From: Streptosporangium brasiliense | GTDB lineage: Bacteria; Actinomycetota; Actinomycetes; Streptosporangiales; Streptosporangiaceae | Assembly (NCBI RefSeq): GCF_030811595.1 | Contig: NZ_JAUSRB010000001.1 | Span: forward strand, 1,488,001-1,552,000 | Direction: 5' to 3' | DNA: 64,000 nt | Shown here: piece after piece, positions 44,666-54,580 of the stretch | How the letters are laid out: every line of letters starts with the position of its first letter | Position numbering within the stretch: the first letter of the stretch is position 1 | Made by a program: the position numbers and the translations under genes | Notes under the pieces: generated by a model | What the model saw: the letters and a program-made list of their open reading frames with translations, nothing else | Told to the model about the DNA's origin: nothing | The model's database searches: none

Positions 44666-44683
44666 TTAGCGGTATACCACTAA
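44666..44683. promoter_or_regulatory. Palindromic operator candidate for the GntR/FCD regulator
   Basis: TTAGCGGTATACCACTAA is palindromic at 16 of 18 positions, with a GGTATACC core as seen in FCD-type operators. It lies 37 bases before the amidohydrolase start and 46 bases from the regulator start. Confidence 0.65.
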
Positions 44684-44719
44684 CGTCGCCGTGGACGGCA
44701 CCGTGGAGGAGAGAAAGGG

Positions 44720-45937
44720 ATGACGATGGCCGAGCTGCTGCTGCGCGACGCCCGGATCTGGGGGCGTACGGGCGCCGCCGACCTGCTGGTCCGGGACGGC
44801 CGGATCGCCGAGATCCGCGAGATCCCGGGCGACCGCCGGCCCGCCGGGGAAGGCGGGGACGGTGCCGGGGAGGGCGTCGAGGACCTGGCCGGCGGGCTCG
44901 TGCTCCCCGGTCTCGTCGACGGTCACGCCCACCTGGACAAGACGCTGTGGGGCGGCCCCTGGGTGCCGCACGACGCGCCCCCCGGCCTGATGGGCAAGAT
45001 CCGCAACGGCCAGGAGCGGCGGCCGGAGTTCGGCATCCCCAACGCCGACTTCGTGACCGCGCTGCTGGAGAACATGATCGTCTGCGGCACCACGCACGTC
45101 CGCTCGCACGTGGACGTCGACCCGCTGGTGGGCCTGGGCTCGGTCGAGGCGGTCCGCGAGGCGGTCGAGCGGCACGGTGGCCGCATCTCCGCCGAGTTCG
45201 TCGCCTTCCCGCAGGCCGGCATGCTGATCAGTCCCGGCACCGAGGCGCTGCTGGAGGAGGCGCTCAAGGCCGGGGTCGAGTCGATCGGCGGGCTCGACCC
45301 GGCAGGGGTGGACCGGGACCCGGTCAGGCACCTGGACGCCGTGTTCGCCCTGGCCGAGCGGTACGGCGCGGGCGTGGACATCCACCTGCACGACGGCGGC
45401 ACGCTCGGCGCCTGGCAGTTCGAGCTCATCATCGAGCGGACCAAGGCCCTCGGCCTGAGCGGCAAGGTCACGATCAGCCATGCCTTCGCGCTCGCCGACG
45501 CCGACCCCGCCACCCGGGACAGCCTGATCTCGGGCCTGGCCGAGGCCGGGATCGCGCTGGCCTCGGTCGCCCCGAACCGGGGCCTGCTGCCGCTCCGCCT
45601 GCTCGGCGAGGCCGGGGTCCCCGTGACCCTGGGCAACGACGGCGTACGCGACCTGTGGAGCCCGTTCGGCACCGGGGACATGCTGGAGCGGGCCATGTTC
45701 CAGGCCAAGGGCACCGGGCCGCGCGACGAGGACGTCGAGCTCGCGCTGGAGGCCGCGACCTACGGCGGGGCCCGCGCCCTCGCGCTGCGGGACTACGGCC
45801 TGTCCGTCGGCGACCGGGCCGACCTGGTGGTGGTCGGGGCCCGCAACGCGGCCGAGGCCGTGTGCGTGCGCCCGCGCCGGTCCCTGGTCGTCAAGTCGGG
45901 CCGGATCGTCGCCCGCGACGGCGCCCTGGTCCGCTGA
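44720..45937 (+). CDS. Amidohydrolase, cytosine-deaminase-like (CodA group)
   Basis: A 405-residue metal-dependent hydrolase. Metal ligands: GLVDGHAHLDKT (about residue 64), VRSHVDVDP (about 130), IHLHDGG (about 220), ISHAFAL (about 253) and LGNDGVRDLWSP (about 306), the pattern of cytosine/creatinine deaminase-like enzymes. It acts on a cyclic amide or amine. AAAGGG precedes ATG 44720; a second ATG at 44726 is possible. Expression is probably controlled by the divergent GntR regulator. Confidence 0.91.
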   Translation: MTMAELLLRDARIWGRTGAADLLVRDGRIAEIREIPGDRRPAGEGGDGAGEGVEDLAGGLVLPGLVDGHAHLDKTLWGGPWVPHDAPPGLMGKIRNGQERRPEFGIPNADFVTALLENMIVCGTTHVRSHVDVDPLVGLGSVEAVREAVERHGGRISAEFVAFPQAGMLISPGTEALLEEALKAGVESIGGLDPAGVDRDPVRHLDAVFALAERYGAGVDIHLHDGGTLGAWQFELIIERTKALGLSGKVTISHAFALADADPATRDSLISGLAEAGIALASVAPNRGLLPLRLLGEAGVPVTLGNDGVRDLWSPFGTGDMLERAMFQAKGTGPRDEDVELALEAATYGGARALALRDYGLSVGDRADLVVVGARNAAEAVCVRPRRSLVVKSGRIVARDGALVR

Positions 45938-46200
45938 CCTCTCCCATGCCCGTGCCCTGGGCGGGAGGGCCGTTCGGCGGAGCGGTCAGCACGCACGCCG
46001 TACGGAATGGCGCGACCATGAGGGCAAGGCTGTCCATGCCCGTCCGGCATGAGGATAGGCCGAGTTATGCGGACGACCGGCCGGTTGATCGAACAGCTGG
46101 GGCATCGTGCCCGCCGATAGGCGTCAGGCGTTCGAATCCCAGCGAGGCGCCGTAGGCCGTCACCACCCGGCCGCCACTCACTGATCTTTAATGCGTGAAG

Positions 46201-46815
46201 TTACGGCGGCTTGAGAAGCAGGCCGGTCCCGGCCAGGCAGCCGTCGATCAGATACGGCCGATACTGGATCTTCTTCAGGCCTCGCTTGATCACGCGCGTT
46301 AGGTGGTCCAGGCCCGTGGCGGCGAGGTTGGCCAGCCCGTCACGGTTCAGCAGCGACCACAGGCCCTCCACCGGATTGAGATCGGGAGCATAGGCCGGCA
46401 ACCGGACAACCCGTAGCCAGTCGGCGTTGTCGGCGATGAATTGCCGCATCTGCGGGCAGGTGTGCCGGTTGAGGTTGTCCCAGATGAGCACGATCGGCGC
46501 GCCGAGCTGCAGATGCGCCATGGTGATCAGGTCCCGGTAGTCGCGCCAGGTGAAGCTCGCTGCCTCGTTCTTGCGCCGCCGGTAAACGTGCACCCGGTAG
46601 ATCAGCCGGGAGCGCCGGCCGGGCCGATAGCAGGCCAGTGCCGCGACGGAGACCCTGCCCGTGCGGTGGCCCGGTACCCGCACCACCGGGGTGGCGCCGC
46701 GCACCGCCCAGGTGCGGGCGATCGGCGGCCTCAAAGTGCGCCCGCACTCGTCTTCGAAGCAGACCCACGCGCCCAGGTCCGCCGCGGTCTTTCCACGGCC
46801 GGCCACACCTGCTCC
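46201..46815 (-). CDS. IS630 transposase OrfB (DDE domain)
   Basis: About 200 residues from the overlap with OrfA. Catalytic residues are visible: Asp in CFEDECG, Asp in VLIWDNLNRH, Glu in PDLNPVEGLWS, followed by KKIQYRPYLIDGCLAGTG at the end. It has no own ribosome site in the overlap; expression as an OrfA-OrfB fusion through a -1 frameshift near 46785-46806 (GGAAAGA region) is likely. The frame stays open upstream to 47205, but that part is the OrfA shadow. Apparently functional. Confidence 0.78.
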   Translation of the reverse strand, partial: GAGVAGRGKTAADLGAWVCFEDECGRTLRPPIARTWAVRGATPVVRVPGHRTGRVSVAALACYRPGRRSRLIYRVHVYRRRKNEAASFTWRDYRDLITMAHLQLGAPIVLIWDNLNRHTCPQMRQFIADNADWLRVVRLPAYAPDLNPVEGLWSLLNRDGLANLAATGLDHLTRVIKRGLKKIQYRPYLIDGCLAGTGLLLKPP

Positions 46816-47270
46816 TTCCATACCTCGATCGCCTTCTCGTCGCGTTCGCGGGCCCGGCGCGCGGGCACCTGGCACGACCAGCCATGGCGGGTCAGCAGTT
46901 TCCACACCCCGGGCAGGGAGTACGACACGTGGAACATCCGGCCGATCACCCGCCGGACCCGGGTCAGCGTCCAGTACTGGTCGTTCCAGCCGTGCGCGGC
47001 CGGGCCTCGCAGCAGCGCGGCCTCCAGCCGGGCGAACTGCGCCTCGCTCAGCCGCGGCAGGGACGCCGGTCCCCTGGAGGTCAGGGCCGCGCCGCCGCCG
47101 TGCGCCCAGGCGCGGCGCCATCGGTTGGCCGACATCCGGCTGACGCGCAGTTCCTTGGCTATCTGCAGGTCGGTGTATCCGCGGGCGAACAGTTCGGCCG
47201 CGCACAGCCGTACCTGTTCGCGCTTGGCTCGTTGTGCGGCGGTCAGCCCGCCGCCTTGCGCGTACCGCAT
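46731..47270 (-). CDS. IS630 transposase OrfA (helix-turn-helix part)
   Basis: A 179-residue frame. LFARGYTDLQIAKELRVSRMSANRWRRAW (about 28-56) is a Homeodomain-like HTH, then QYWTLTRVRRVIGRMFHVSYSLPGVWKLLTRHGWS, the second IS630 DNA-binding domain. True homology ends near residue 160 where the OrfB frame takes over. Start ATG 47270 is close to the right inverted repeat. Confidence 0.8.
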   Translation of the reverse strand: MRYAQGGGLTAAQRAKREQVRLCAAELFARGYTDLQIAKELRVSRMSANRWRRAWAHGGGAALTSRGPASLPRLSEAQFARLEAALLRGPAAHGWNDQYWTLTRVRRVIGRMFHVSYSLPGVWKLLTRHGWSCQVPARRARERDEKAIEVWKEQVWPAVERPRRTWARGSASKTSAGAL

Positions 47271-47515
47271 GACCTGGACATACCGCCAGAAACCGGCAGT
47301 GTCACATGATCGCTTAACACCACGAATTAAAGATCAGCAGTGGTTTCAATGTCCCTGGATGAGGCAGAGGTACGCCGTGCCGGGTCGTCTTCTGAGAGCC
47401 GACATGTGATCCTCCGAGACGGATGGGGTTGTGTAAACCGCCTCAAACGGCGGAGCATCATCGATAATGTCTGTTGCGCGACACGTAGAGTAGTTTGCGT
47501 CCCCTGGAGATATCC

Positions 47516-49372
47516 GTGGCTGACATCGTGCCTCGTCGTGACTGGAGCGCCCGCCCTCCTCGCGGTCCATACTCGTCGATCTTCTCAACCAAAGGCGTGA
47601 AGGTCCACTACACGGGTGGCCGTATCGATCCGGCCATCGTTGGAGATCACCGGAAATGTGTGGACCTGGTCAAGTCAATCCAGAACCATCATATGGATGG
47701 AAACGGATGGATGGATATCGGCTACTGCGTCGATGAGCGAACGGAGATTCTCACCCGGGAGGGCTGGAAATCATATGAGGATCTCCGAGTGGGGGATATC
47801 GCGCTCACCCTCAACCATGAGACGGCGATGTCCGAATGGCAGCCCGTTCTTGAAGTGTGCGTATTTCCGGCTATGGAGCGGGAGATGGTGCGGATGGAAG
47901 GGGTCTGTCACTCGTCGCTGACGACGCCGCATCATCGTTGGCCTGTCGAGCGCTATCGCCGGCGCACCGGCACCGAACGTCAGAAGGGTCCGGACGGAAG
48001 GTGGCTTCCCACTGGTAAAGCCTCGCGGTCCGTTACCGGCCATGAACGGCTGTGGGTGACTTCCGAAACCCTCGGCTACTGGGACAGGATTCCGATCGCT
48101 GCCCCGTGCGCCGATCTGCCGACCGAGGCGAAGTGGTCGGATGCGTTCGTCGAGGTGCTCGCCTGGTTCTGGACCGAGGGACACATCAAGCGGGGCCGTG
48201 GTGCCGAATCCACCGGTGTAGCCATCTACCAGTCACAGAAGAATTCCGCGAACGTCGCGAGCATCCGGTCGGCCCTCGGTGAGTTGTTCGGCCCGCCCGC
48301 CGATCGCTTCCCCCGTGTGGGGCGCGTCACGGACGGCGTGCCCCGCTGGCGTGAAGTTGTCAATCGGGATCTCGTCGAGTTCCATCTCTCCTCCGACGCC
48401 GGTCGTCATCTCATGGACGCGGCACCCGACAGGGTTCCCGGATTCGCCTTCCTGCTGGCATTGACCAAAGCTCAGCTTTCCCTGTTCATTGAGATTTCCA
48501 TGCTCGCGGACAACGCAGGAACGGACAAGCTTGCACAAAAGAGTCGGGCCGCCGCGGAAGCGTTCATGTTCGCGATCTTGTTGTCAGGTAGGGCCGCTTC
48601 GCTCCGGCGTAGACCCCCGACCGTGAGCTGCAAGACAGATATGTGGGTGGTCGCCATTCGAAAACAACGAAGTTTCGCTCCGCGCAGTGCCGTCCGGAGA
48701 AACGCCAGGTTCGATATTCGGCGGCAGAAGTATCATGGTGAGGTGTGGTGCCCCCGCACGGAGAATCAGAGTTGGCTCGCGCGTCGTGACGGTTCTGTCT
48801 ACTTCACAGGCAACACCATGATCGCGTGTCCGCACCGGAAGGTGTTCGAGGGCCGCGGGCCCAACCACCTCCCCGCCGCCAACGGCTCCGGGCTCAACAG
48901 CGGCCACTACGCGGTGCTCGGCCTGGTCGGCTCCTCCGGGTTCACCCAGCCGACCGACGAGGTCCTGCACGGCATCCTCGACGCGGTCGAATACCTCCGC
49001 GACAAGGGCGGCGCGGGCAACGAGATCAAGGGCCACCGGGACGGCTACTCCACCGACTGCCCCGGCGGGCCGCTGTACGCCTGGGTGAGGCGCGGCGCGC
49101 CCCGGCCCGGCGGCGGCCCCGGCGACCCGCCCGAGCCGCACCCGTCCTTCCCCGGCCGCGTCCTCAAATACCCGCCGGTCATGATCGGCGAGGACGTCCG
49201 CACCTGGCAGCGGCAGATGCGGACGCGCGGCTGGGGCATCGACGTCGACGGCATGTACGGCGAGGCGTCCCGGGAGATCTGCCGCGCCTTCCAGCGGGAG
49301 AAAGGCCTGGCGGCCACCGGTGCCGTCAACCGCGCCACCTGGCAGGCGACCTGGGAGGAGCCCGTCACCTGA
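47516..49372 (+). CDS. Peptidoglycan amidase (PGRP/amidase_2) with peptidoglycan-binding domain, interrupted by an intein
   Basis: The precursor is 618 residues. The N-extein (70 residues) opens ADIVPRRDWSARPP, gives a zinc His in VHYTGG and ends GWMDIGY; the C-extein continues TMIACPHRKVFEGRG to zinc ligands in GHRDGYSTDCPGG. Together these form an N-acetylmuramoyl-L-alanine amidase-like domain. A PG_binding_1 domain (GEDVRTWQRQMRTRGW...GLAATGAVNRATW) ends the protein. The spliced product is about 255 residues. GTG 47516 has GGAG six bases upstream; a TTG at 47495 is in frame. No signal peptide is seen, so secretion or a phage-like lytic origin is unclear. Confidence 0.85.
   Translation: MADIVPRRDWSARPPRGPYSSIFSTKGVKVHYTGGRIDPAIVGDHRKCVDLVKSIQNHHMDGNGWMDIGYCVDERTEILTREGWKSYEDLRVGDIALTLNHETAMSEWQPVLEVCVFPAMEREMVRMEGVCHSSLTTPHHRWPVERYRRRTGTERQKGPDGRWLPTGKASRSVTGHERLWVTSETLGYWDRIPIAAPCADLPTEAKWSDAFVEVLAWFWTEGHIKRGRGAESTGVAIYQSQKNSANVASIRSALGELFGPPADRFPRVGRVTDGVPRWREVVNRDLVEFHLSSDAGRHLMDAAPDRVPGFAFLLALTKAQLSLFIEISMLADNAGTDKLAQKSRAAAEAFMFAILLSGRAASLRRRPPTVSCKTDMWVVAIRKQRSFAPRSAVRRNARFDIRRQKYHGEVWCPRTENQSWLARRDGSVYFTGNTMIACPHRKVFEGRGPNHLPAANGSGLNSGHYAVLGLVGSSGFTQPTDEVLHGILDAVEYLRDKGGAGNEIKGHRDGYSTDCPGGPLYAWVRRGAPRPGGGPGDPPEPHPSFPGRVLKYPPVMIGEDVRTWQRQMRTRGWGIDVDGMYGEASREICRAFQREKGLAATGAVNRATWQATWEEPVT
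47726..48814 (+). other. Intein (363 residues) with LAGLIDADG-like endonuclease domain
   Basis: The intein starts with Cys (CVDERTEILTREGW, block A, followed by RVGD), has block B TTPHH (residues 66-70), LAGLIDADG-like helices VLAWFWTEGHI (144-154) and FIEISMLADNAG (254-265), and ends WCPRTENQSWLARRDG...VYFTGN with terminal Asn363 and a Thr at extein +1. The residue before Asn is Gly, not the common His. It is inserted right after the Tyr of the conserved DIGY motif. The splice motifs suggest it is active; nuclease activity is uncertain because its second acidic motif is divergent. Confidence 0.85.
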
Positions 49373-49441
49373 GCCGCCGGCGACCGTCCCGACCGGACCC
49401 CGGAAGAATGTTCTTCAGCGATGGCGCTTACTATCCGGTGC

Positions 49442-51373
49442 ATGACGGTGCCGCCTGAGAGACTCCGATCGGCCGCCGATTTCCCGCCGACCACGCGGGA
49501 GCGGTGGCGAGAGCTGGCGCTCGGGGTCCTGCGAAAGTCCGGAGCCGAGACCGGCTCCCCCGAGGAGGCTCTGGCCTCGGTCACCTACGACGGGGTGACG
49601 ATCGCGCCACTCTACGACGCGTCGGACCTCCCGGATGATCCGGGCCTGCCGGGCGCGGCCCCCTACATCCGCGGCTCCCGGCCGGAGGGCGGGAGCTGGG
49701 AGGTGCGGCAGCGGCACGAGGTGGCCGATCCCGAGGCGGTCCTGGCCGACCTGGAGAACGGCGTCGACTCGCTCTGGCTCGCCCTGGAGCCCGAGGACCT
49801 GCCCCGCGTCCTGGAGCGGGTCCATCTGGAGCTGATCTCGATCACCCTGGACGCCGGGGAACGGACCCGCGAGGCGGCCGAGGCGCTGTTCGCGGTCGCC
49901 GCGGGCAAACGGGCCGCCGCGGGCCCCTCCGGGCAGGCCGAGGGCAAGCGGGCCCCCGCGGCCCCCTCCGGGCACGCCGGGGACAGGCCGGCCGCCGCGG
50001 CCCCCTCCCCGGAGACCGGGGGGCGGGGGGCGGGAGACGGTCCGGTCCGGGAGAGGGAGCCGGGAGAGCTCGCCGGGAGCCTGGGCGCCGACCCGCTCGG
50101 CGACCCGGAGACCGCGGTCGACCTGGCCCGGCGCTGCGTCGCGGGCCACCCGGGTCTGCGGGCGGTCGTCGTGGACGGCACGCCGTACCACGACGCGGGC
50201 GGCAGCGACGCCGAGGAGCTCGGCTGCTCCGTCGCGGCCGGGGTCGCGGCCCTGCGGCTGCTGACCGGCGCCGGTCTCACCGTCGACGAGGCGTTCGGGC
50301 AGCTGGAGTTCCGCTACGCCGCCACCGCCGACCAGTTCCTCACCATCGCCAAGCTCCGCGCCGCGCGCAGGCTCTGGGCGCGGGTCGCCGAGGTGTGCGG
50401 GGCCGGGAGCGGGGCGGGGCAGCGGCAGCACGCGGTGACCGGCTCCGCCATGATGACCGCCCGCGACCCCTGGGTGAACATGCTCCGCACCACGCTCGCC
50501 TGCTTCGCCGCCGGCACCGGCGGGGCCGACGCGGTGACCGTGCAGCCGTTCGACGCCCGTCTCGGCCTCCCCGACGCCTTCGCCCGGCGCATCGCGCGCA
50601 ACACCCACTCGCTGCTCGTCGAGGAGGCGGGGGTGGCCCGGGTGATCGACCCGGCCGGCGGCTCCTGGTACGTCGAGCGGCTCACCGAGGAGCTGGCCGG
50701 CCGGGCCTGGGAGTGGTTCCAGGAGATCGAGCGCGCCGGCGGCATGGCCGCGGCCCTGGAGGCGGGACTGGTCGCCGACCGGACCGCGGCCACCTGGGCG
50801 CGGCGGGCGGAGAACATCGCCCACCGCCGCGATCCGATCACCGGGGTGAGCGAGTTCCCCGACCTCGCCGAGCGGCGGCCCGTCCGCGAGCCCCGGCCCG
50901 GGCCGGTCCGGGGCGTCCACTACGCCCAGGCGTTCGAGGAGCTGCGCGACCTGGCCGATGCCCAGGAGACCAGGCCGAGCGTGTTCCTGGCGGCCATCGG
51001 CCCGGTGGCCGCGCACACGGCCAGGGCGTCGTTCGCGGCCAACCTGTTCCAGGCCGGGGGCATCGCCACCGTGACCGGCGGCCCGGGCGCGGATCCCGCC
51101 GGACCCGGCGCCGCCGCGTCCGGCGTCGACCCCGGCCGGATCGCCGCCGCCTTCGCCGCCAGCGGTGCGAAGATCGCGTGTCTGTGCTCCAGCGACAGGC
51201 TGTACGGCGAGCACGCCGAGGCCGTGGCCGCCGCGTTGCGGCAGGCGGGGGCGGCGAAGGTGTGGCTGGCGGGGAAGGGAGAGTACGTGGGCGTGGACGC
51301 CAACCTCTACGCCGGGTGCGACGCGCTCGGCGTGCTCCGCACGACCTTCGACGACCTGGGGGTGGCTCGATGA
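49442..51373 (+). CDS. mutA: Methylmalonyl-CoA mutase small subunit
   Basis: A 643-residue beta subunit of the B12-dependent mutase that converts succinyl-CoA and (R)-methylmalonyl-CoA. The TIM barrel holds [24 protein letters not shown] and [13 protein letters not shown]. The C-terminal B12-fold lacks the DxHxxG cobalamin-binding motif, as usual for this subunit. A 65-residue or so Ala/Pro-rich insertion around residues 155-195, with three similar AP-SG repeats, is an oddity. ATG 49442 is chosen over 49421; there is no strong ribosome site and a TACTAT box is close upstream, so the mRNA may be leaderless. Overlaps mutB by ATGA. Confidence 0.92.
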   Translation: MTVPPERLRSAADFPPTTRERWRELALGVLRKSGAETGSPEEALASVTYDGVTIAPLYDASDLPDDPGLPGAAPYIRGSRPEGGSWEVRQRHEVADPEAVLADLENGVDSLWLALEPEDLPRVLERVHLELISITLDAGERTREAAEALFAVAAGKRAAAGPSGQAEGKRAPAAPSGHAGDRPAAAAPSPETGGRGAGDGPVREREPGELAGSLGADPLGDPETAVDLARRCVAGHPGLRAVVVDGTPYHDAGGSDAEELGCSVAAGVAALRLLTGAGLTVDEAFGQLEFRYAATADQFLTIAKLRAARRLWARVAEVCGAGSGAGQRQHAVTGSAMMTARDPWVNMLRTTLACFAAGTGGADAVTVQPFDARLGLPDAFARRIARNTHSLLVEEAGVARVIDPAGGSWYVERLTEELAGRAWEWFQEIERAGGMAAALEAGLVADRTAATWARRAENIAHRRDPITGVSEFPDLAERRPVREPRPGPVRGVHYAQAFEELRDLADAQETRPSVFLAAIGPVAAHTARASFAANLFQAGGIATVTGGPGADPAGPGAAASGVDPGRIAAAFAASGAKIACLCSSDRLYGEHAEAVAAALRQAGAAKVWLAGKGEYVGVDANLYAGCDALGVLRTTFDDLGVAR

Positions 51374-53547
51374 TTCCCGACTTCTCCGGAATCGGGCTGG
51401 AGGGCGGCCCCGTCACGCCGGACCCGGCCGGATGGGCGCGGGCCGTACGGCGGGCCACCGGGCAGGACCCGGAGGGGCTGGAGTGGGAGACGCCCGAGGG
51501 GATCGGGGTCAAGCCGCTCTACACGGCCGACGATCTGGCCGGCCTGGACTTCCTGGAGACCTATCCGGGCGCCGCGCCGTATCTGCGCGGACCGTACCCG
51601 ACCATGTACGTCAACCAGCCGTGGACCATCCGGCAGTACGCCGGGTTCTCCACGGCGGAGGAGTCCAACGCCTTCTACCGGCGCAACCTGGCGGCCGGGC
51701 AGAAGGGCCTGTCGGTCGCCTTCGACCTGGCCACCCACCGGGGCTACGACTCCGACCACCCGCGCGTGGCCGGGGACGTCGGCATGGCCGGGGTGGCGAT
51801 CGACTCCATCTACGACATGCGGCAGCTGTTCGACGGGATCCCCCTCGACCGGATGAGCGTGTCGATGACCATGAACGGCGCGGTGCTCCCGGTGCTCGCG
51901 CTCTACATCGTGGCGGCCGAGGAGCAGGGGGTGGCGCCCGAGCAGCTCGCCGGGACCATCCAGAACGACATCCTCAAGGAGTTCATGGTCCGCAACACCT
52001 ACATCTACCCGCCCGGCCCGTCGATGCGCATCATCTCGGACATCTTCTCCTACACCAGCGAGCGGATGCCGAAGTTCAACTCGATCTCGATCTCCGGATA
52101 CCACATCCAGGAGGCCGGGGCCACGTGCGACCTGGAGCTGGCCTACACCCTCGCCGACGGGGTGGAGTACCTGCGGGCGGGGGTGGGGGCGGGCCTGGAC
52201 ATCGACAGGTTCGCGCCGCGCCTGTCGTTCTTCTGGTGCATCGGCATGAACTTCTTCATGGAGGTCGCCAAGCTGCGGGCCGCCCGGCTGCTCTGGGCGC
52301 GCCTGGTGTCCGGGTTCGGGGCGGCCGATCCCAAGTCGCTGTCGCTGCGGACCCACTCGCAGACCTCCGGCTGGTCGCTCACCGCCCAGGACGTGTTCAA
52401 CAACGTCGTGCGCACCTGCGTCGAGGCGATGGCCGCCACGCAGGGCCACACCCAGTCGCTGCACACCAACGCCCTCGACGAGGCGCTGGCCCTGCCCACC
52501 GACTTCTCGGCGCGGATCGCCCGCAACACCCAGCTCCTGCTCCAGCAGGAGTCCGGCACCTGCCGGGTGATCGACCCCTGGGGCGGCTCCTACTACGTCG
52601 AGCGGCTCACCCACGAGCTGGCGCGCAGGGCCTGGGGGCACATCGAGGAGGTCGAGGCGGCCGGGGGCATGGCGCGGGCGATCGACGCCGGGCTGCCCAA
52701 GCTCCGCATCGAGGAGGCCGCCGCCCGCACCCAGGCGCGCATCGACTCCGGCCGCCAGCCGGTCATCGGCGTCAACAAGTACCGGCCCGACGCCGACGAG
52801 GTCATCGACGTGCTCAAGGTCGACAACACCGCCGTCCGGGCCCAGCAGCTGGACAAGCTCCGCCGCCTGCGCGAGGAGCGCGACGCCGACCGGGTGGCCC
52901 AGGCGCTGGAGGCGCTGGCCAAGGGCGCGGCGGGCGACGGCAACCTGCTCGCGCTGTCGGTCGAGGCGGCCCGGGCCAAGGCCACGGTCGGGGAGATCTC
53001 CGACGCGTTGGAGCGGGTGTTCGGACGGCACGCCGGTCAGATCCGCACGATCTCCGGGGTGTACCGCGAGGAGGTGGGGTCGGGCGTGGACGAGGTCCGT
53101 ACGGCGTGCGCCGAGTTCGAGCGCCTGGAGGGCCGCCGCCCGCGGATCCTGGTGGCCAAGATGGGGCAGGACGGCCATGACCGGGGCCAGAAGGTGATCG
53201 CCACGGCCTTCGCCGACCTCGGCTTCGACGTCGACGTCGGCCCGCTGTTCCAGACGCCCGAGGAGGTCGCCCGTCAGGCGGTCGAGGCCGACGTGCACGT
53301 GGTGGGGGTCTCCTCGCTGGCGGCCGGGCACCTGACGCTGGTGCCGGCCCTGCGCGAGGCGCTCGCCGAGCTGGACGCCGGCGACATCATGATCGTGGTC
53401 GGCGGCGTCATCCCGCCGGGCGACTTCGACGAGCTGCGCGCCGCCGGCGCCGCCGCCATCTTCCCGCCCGGCACCGTGATCGCCGACGCCGCCCGCGGGC
53501 TGCTCGGCGACCTGCTCACCCGGCTGGGCCATGACGCGGGCGCTTGA
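51370..53547 (+). CDS. mutB: Methylmalonyl-CoA mutase large subunit
   Basis: A 725-residue alpha subunit. The TIM barrel includes [24 protein letters not shown] and [15 protein letters not shown] (substrate and barrel residues); the C-terminal cobalamin domain has DGHDRG (axial His near residue 602) with later SSLAAGH and GGVIPPGD. With mutA it feeds propionyl-CoA carbon into the TCA cycle and supplies methylmalonyl-CoA for polyketides. Its end overlaps meaB by 17 bases, so the three genes form one operon. Confidence 0.96.
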   Translation: MIPDFSGIGLEGGPVTPDPAGWARAVRRATGQDPEGLEWETPEGIGVKPLYTADDLAGLDFLETYPGAAPYLRGPYPTMYVNQPWTIRQYAGFSTAEESNAFYRRNLAAGQKGLSVAFDLATHRGYDSDHPRVAGDVGMAGVAIDSIYDMRQLFDGIPLDRMSVSMTMNGAVLPVLALYIVAAEEQGVAPEQLAGTIQNDILKEFMVRNTYIYPPGPSMRIISDIFSYTSERMPKFNSISISGYHIQEAGATCDLELAYTLADGVEYLRAGVGAGLDIDRFAPRLSFFWCIGMNFFMEVAKLRAARLLWARLVSGFGAADPKSLSLRTHSQTSGWSLTAQDVFNNVVRTCVEAMAATQGHTQSLHTNALDEALALPTDFSARIARNTQLLLQQESGTCRVIDPWGGSYYVERLTHELARRAWGHIEEVEAAGGMARAIDAGLPKLRIEEAAARTQARIDSGRQPVIGVNKYRPDADEVIDVLKVDNTAVRAQQLDKLRRLREERDADRVAQALEALAKGAAGDGNLLALSVEAARAKATVGEISDALERVFGRHAGQIRTISGVYREEVGSGVDEVRTACAEFERLEGRRPRILVAKMGQDGHDRGQKVIATAFADLGFDVDVGPLFQTPEEVARQAVEADVHVVGVSSLAAGHLTLVPALREALAELDAGDIMIVVGGVIPPGDFDELRAAGAAAIFPPGTVIADAARGLLGDLLTRLGHDAGA

Positions 53548-54499
53548 GGACTATCTGCAGGGGGTGAAGGAGGGCTCCAGGGCGTGGATCGCGCGGGCGA
53601 TCACGCTGGTGGAGTCCTCCAGGGCCGACCACCGGGAGCTGGCCCAGCGGCTGCTGGTCGCGCTGACCCCGCTGGCCGGCAAGGCGCGCCGGATCGGCGT
53701 CACCGGCGTGCCGGGTGTCGGCAAGTCCACCTTCATCGACGCCCTCGGCGTGCACCTGACCGGGCAGGGGCACCGGGTGGCGGTGCTCGCCGTCGATCCC
53801 TCGTCCACCAGGACGGGGGGCAGCATCCTCGGCGACAAGACCAGGATGTCCCGTCTGGCCGCCGACCCGGCGGCCTTCATCCGCCCCTCGCCCACCTCGG
53901 GCACCCTGGGCGGGGTCGCCAGGGCGACCCGCGAGGCCATGGTCGTGGTGGAGGCGGCCGGATACGACGTCGTGCTGGTGGAGACCGTCGGCGTCGGCCA
54001 GTCGGAGACCGCCGTCGCCGACATGGTGGACACCTTCCTGCTGCTCGCCCTGGCCAGGACCGGCGACCAGCTCCAGGGCATCAAGAAGGGCGTGCTGGAG
54101 CTCGCCGACGTGATCGCGGTCAACAAGGCCGACGGCCCGCACGAGCTGGAGGCCAGGAAGGCGGCCAGGGAGCTGGCGGGGGCGCTGCGGCTGCTCCGTT
54201 CGGAGCGGTCGGTGCCGGTGCTGACCTGCAGCGGGCGCGAGGGCAGCGGTCTGGAGGAGCTCTGGGGGCAGCTCGTCCATCACCAGGAGACCATGGCCGC
54301 CTCCGGCGAGCTCGCCGCCCGCCGCCGGCACCAGCAGGTCGCCTGGACCTGGTCCCTGGTGACCGAGCGCCTGCTGGCCAGGCTGCGCGAGCACCCCGAG
54401 GTCGCCGCCATCACGGCCGAGATCGAACGGGACGTCCAGGCCGGGGCCCTGACGCCCTCCCTGGCCGCCGACCGTCTCCTGGCGGTCTTCACGCACTGA
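53531..54499 (+). CDS. meaB: Methylmalonyl-CoA mutase-associated G3E GTPase
   Basis: A 322-residue P-loop GTPase chaperone that guards and reloads the B12 cofactor of the mutase. Walker [10 protein letters not shown] (about 58-66), [20 protein letters not shown] (switch region), ETVGVGQSE (about 152-160) and NKADG base-recognition motif (about 198-202). It overlaps mutB, giving the standard mutA-mutB-meaB order. Confidence 0.96.
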   Translation: MTRALEDYLQGVKEGSRAWIARAITLVESSRADHRELAQRLLVALTPLAGKARRIGVTGVPGVGKSTFIDALGVHLTGQGHRVAVLAVDPSSTRTGGSILGDKTRMSRLAADPAAFIRPSPTSGTLGGVARATREAMVVVEAAGYDVVLVETVGVGQSETAVADMVDTFLLLALARTGDQLQGIKKGVLELADVIAVNKADGPHELEARKAARELAGALRLLRSERSVPVLTCSGREGSGLEELWGQLVHHQETMAASGELAARRRHQQVAWTWSLVTERLLARLREHPEVAAITAEIERDVQAGALTPSLAADRLLAVFTH

Positions 54500-54535
54500 C
54501 CCGCCCGTGCCGCGGCCGGCTCCCCGCGGGTCTCC

Positions 54536-54580
54536 GACGCCGGCCCGCCCGACGCCGGCCCGCCCGACGCCGGCCCGCCC
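54536..54580 (+). repeat. Three perfect 15-bp tandem repeats
   Basis: GACGCCGGCCCGCCC is present three times head to tail, just downstream of meaB. It could form GC-rich structure as part of a terminator region. Confidence 0.9.

Larger units (their letters stand above)
46181..47337 (-). mobile_element. IS630-family insertion sequence
   Basis: Imperfect 23-bp terminal inverted repeats, beginning CTGATCTTTAAT, lie at 46181-46203 and 47315-47337 (20 of 23 positions agree). Both ends are flanked by CA, consistent with a 2-bp target duplication. It contains two overlapping transposase frames read leftward. Confidence 0.82.

Noticed and set aside
46130-46140. tRNA-like GTTCGAATCCC T-loop sequence
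   Set aside because: The flanking bases cannot form a T stem, and no acceptor or anticodon arms are found.
45938-46180. Small gene downstream of the CodA-like amidohydrolase
   Set aside because: No frame has a ribosome site or recognisable sequence; it appears to be plain spacer next to the IS630 element.
49373-49441. Cobalamin riboswitch ahead of mutA
   Set aside because: Only 69 bases separate the genes, too short for the riboswitch, and no B12-box is visible.
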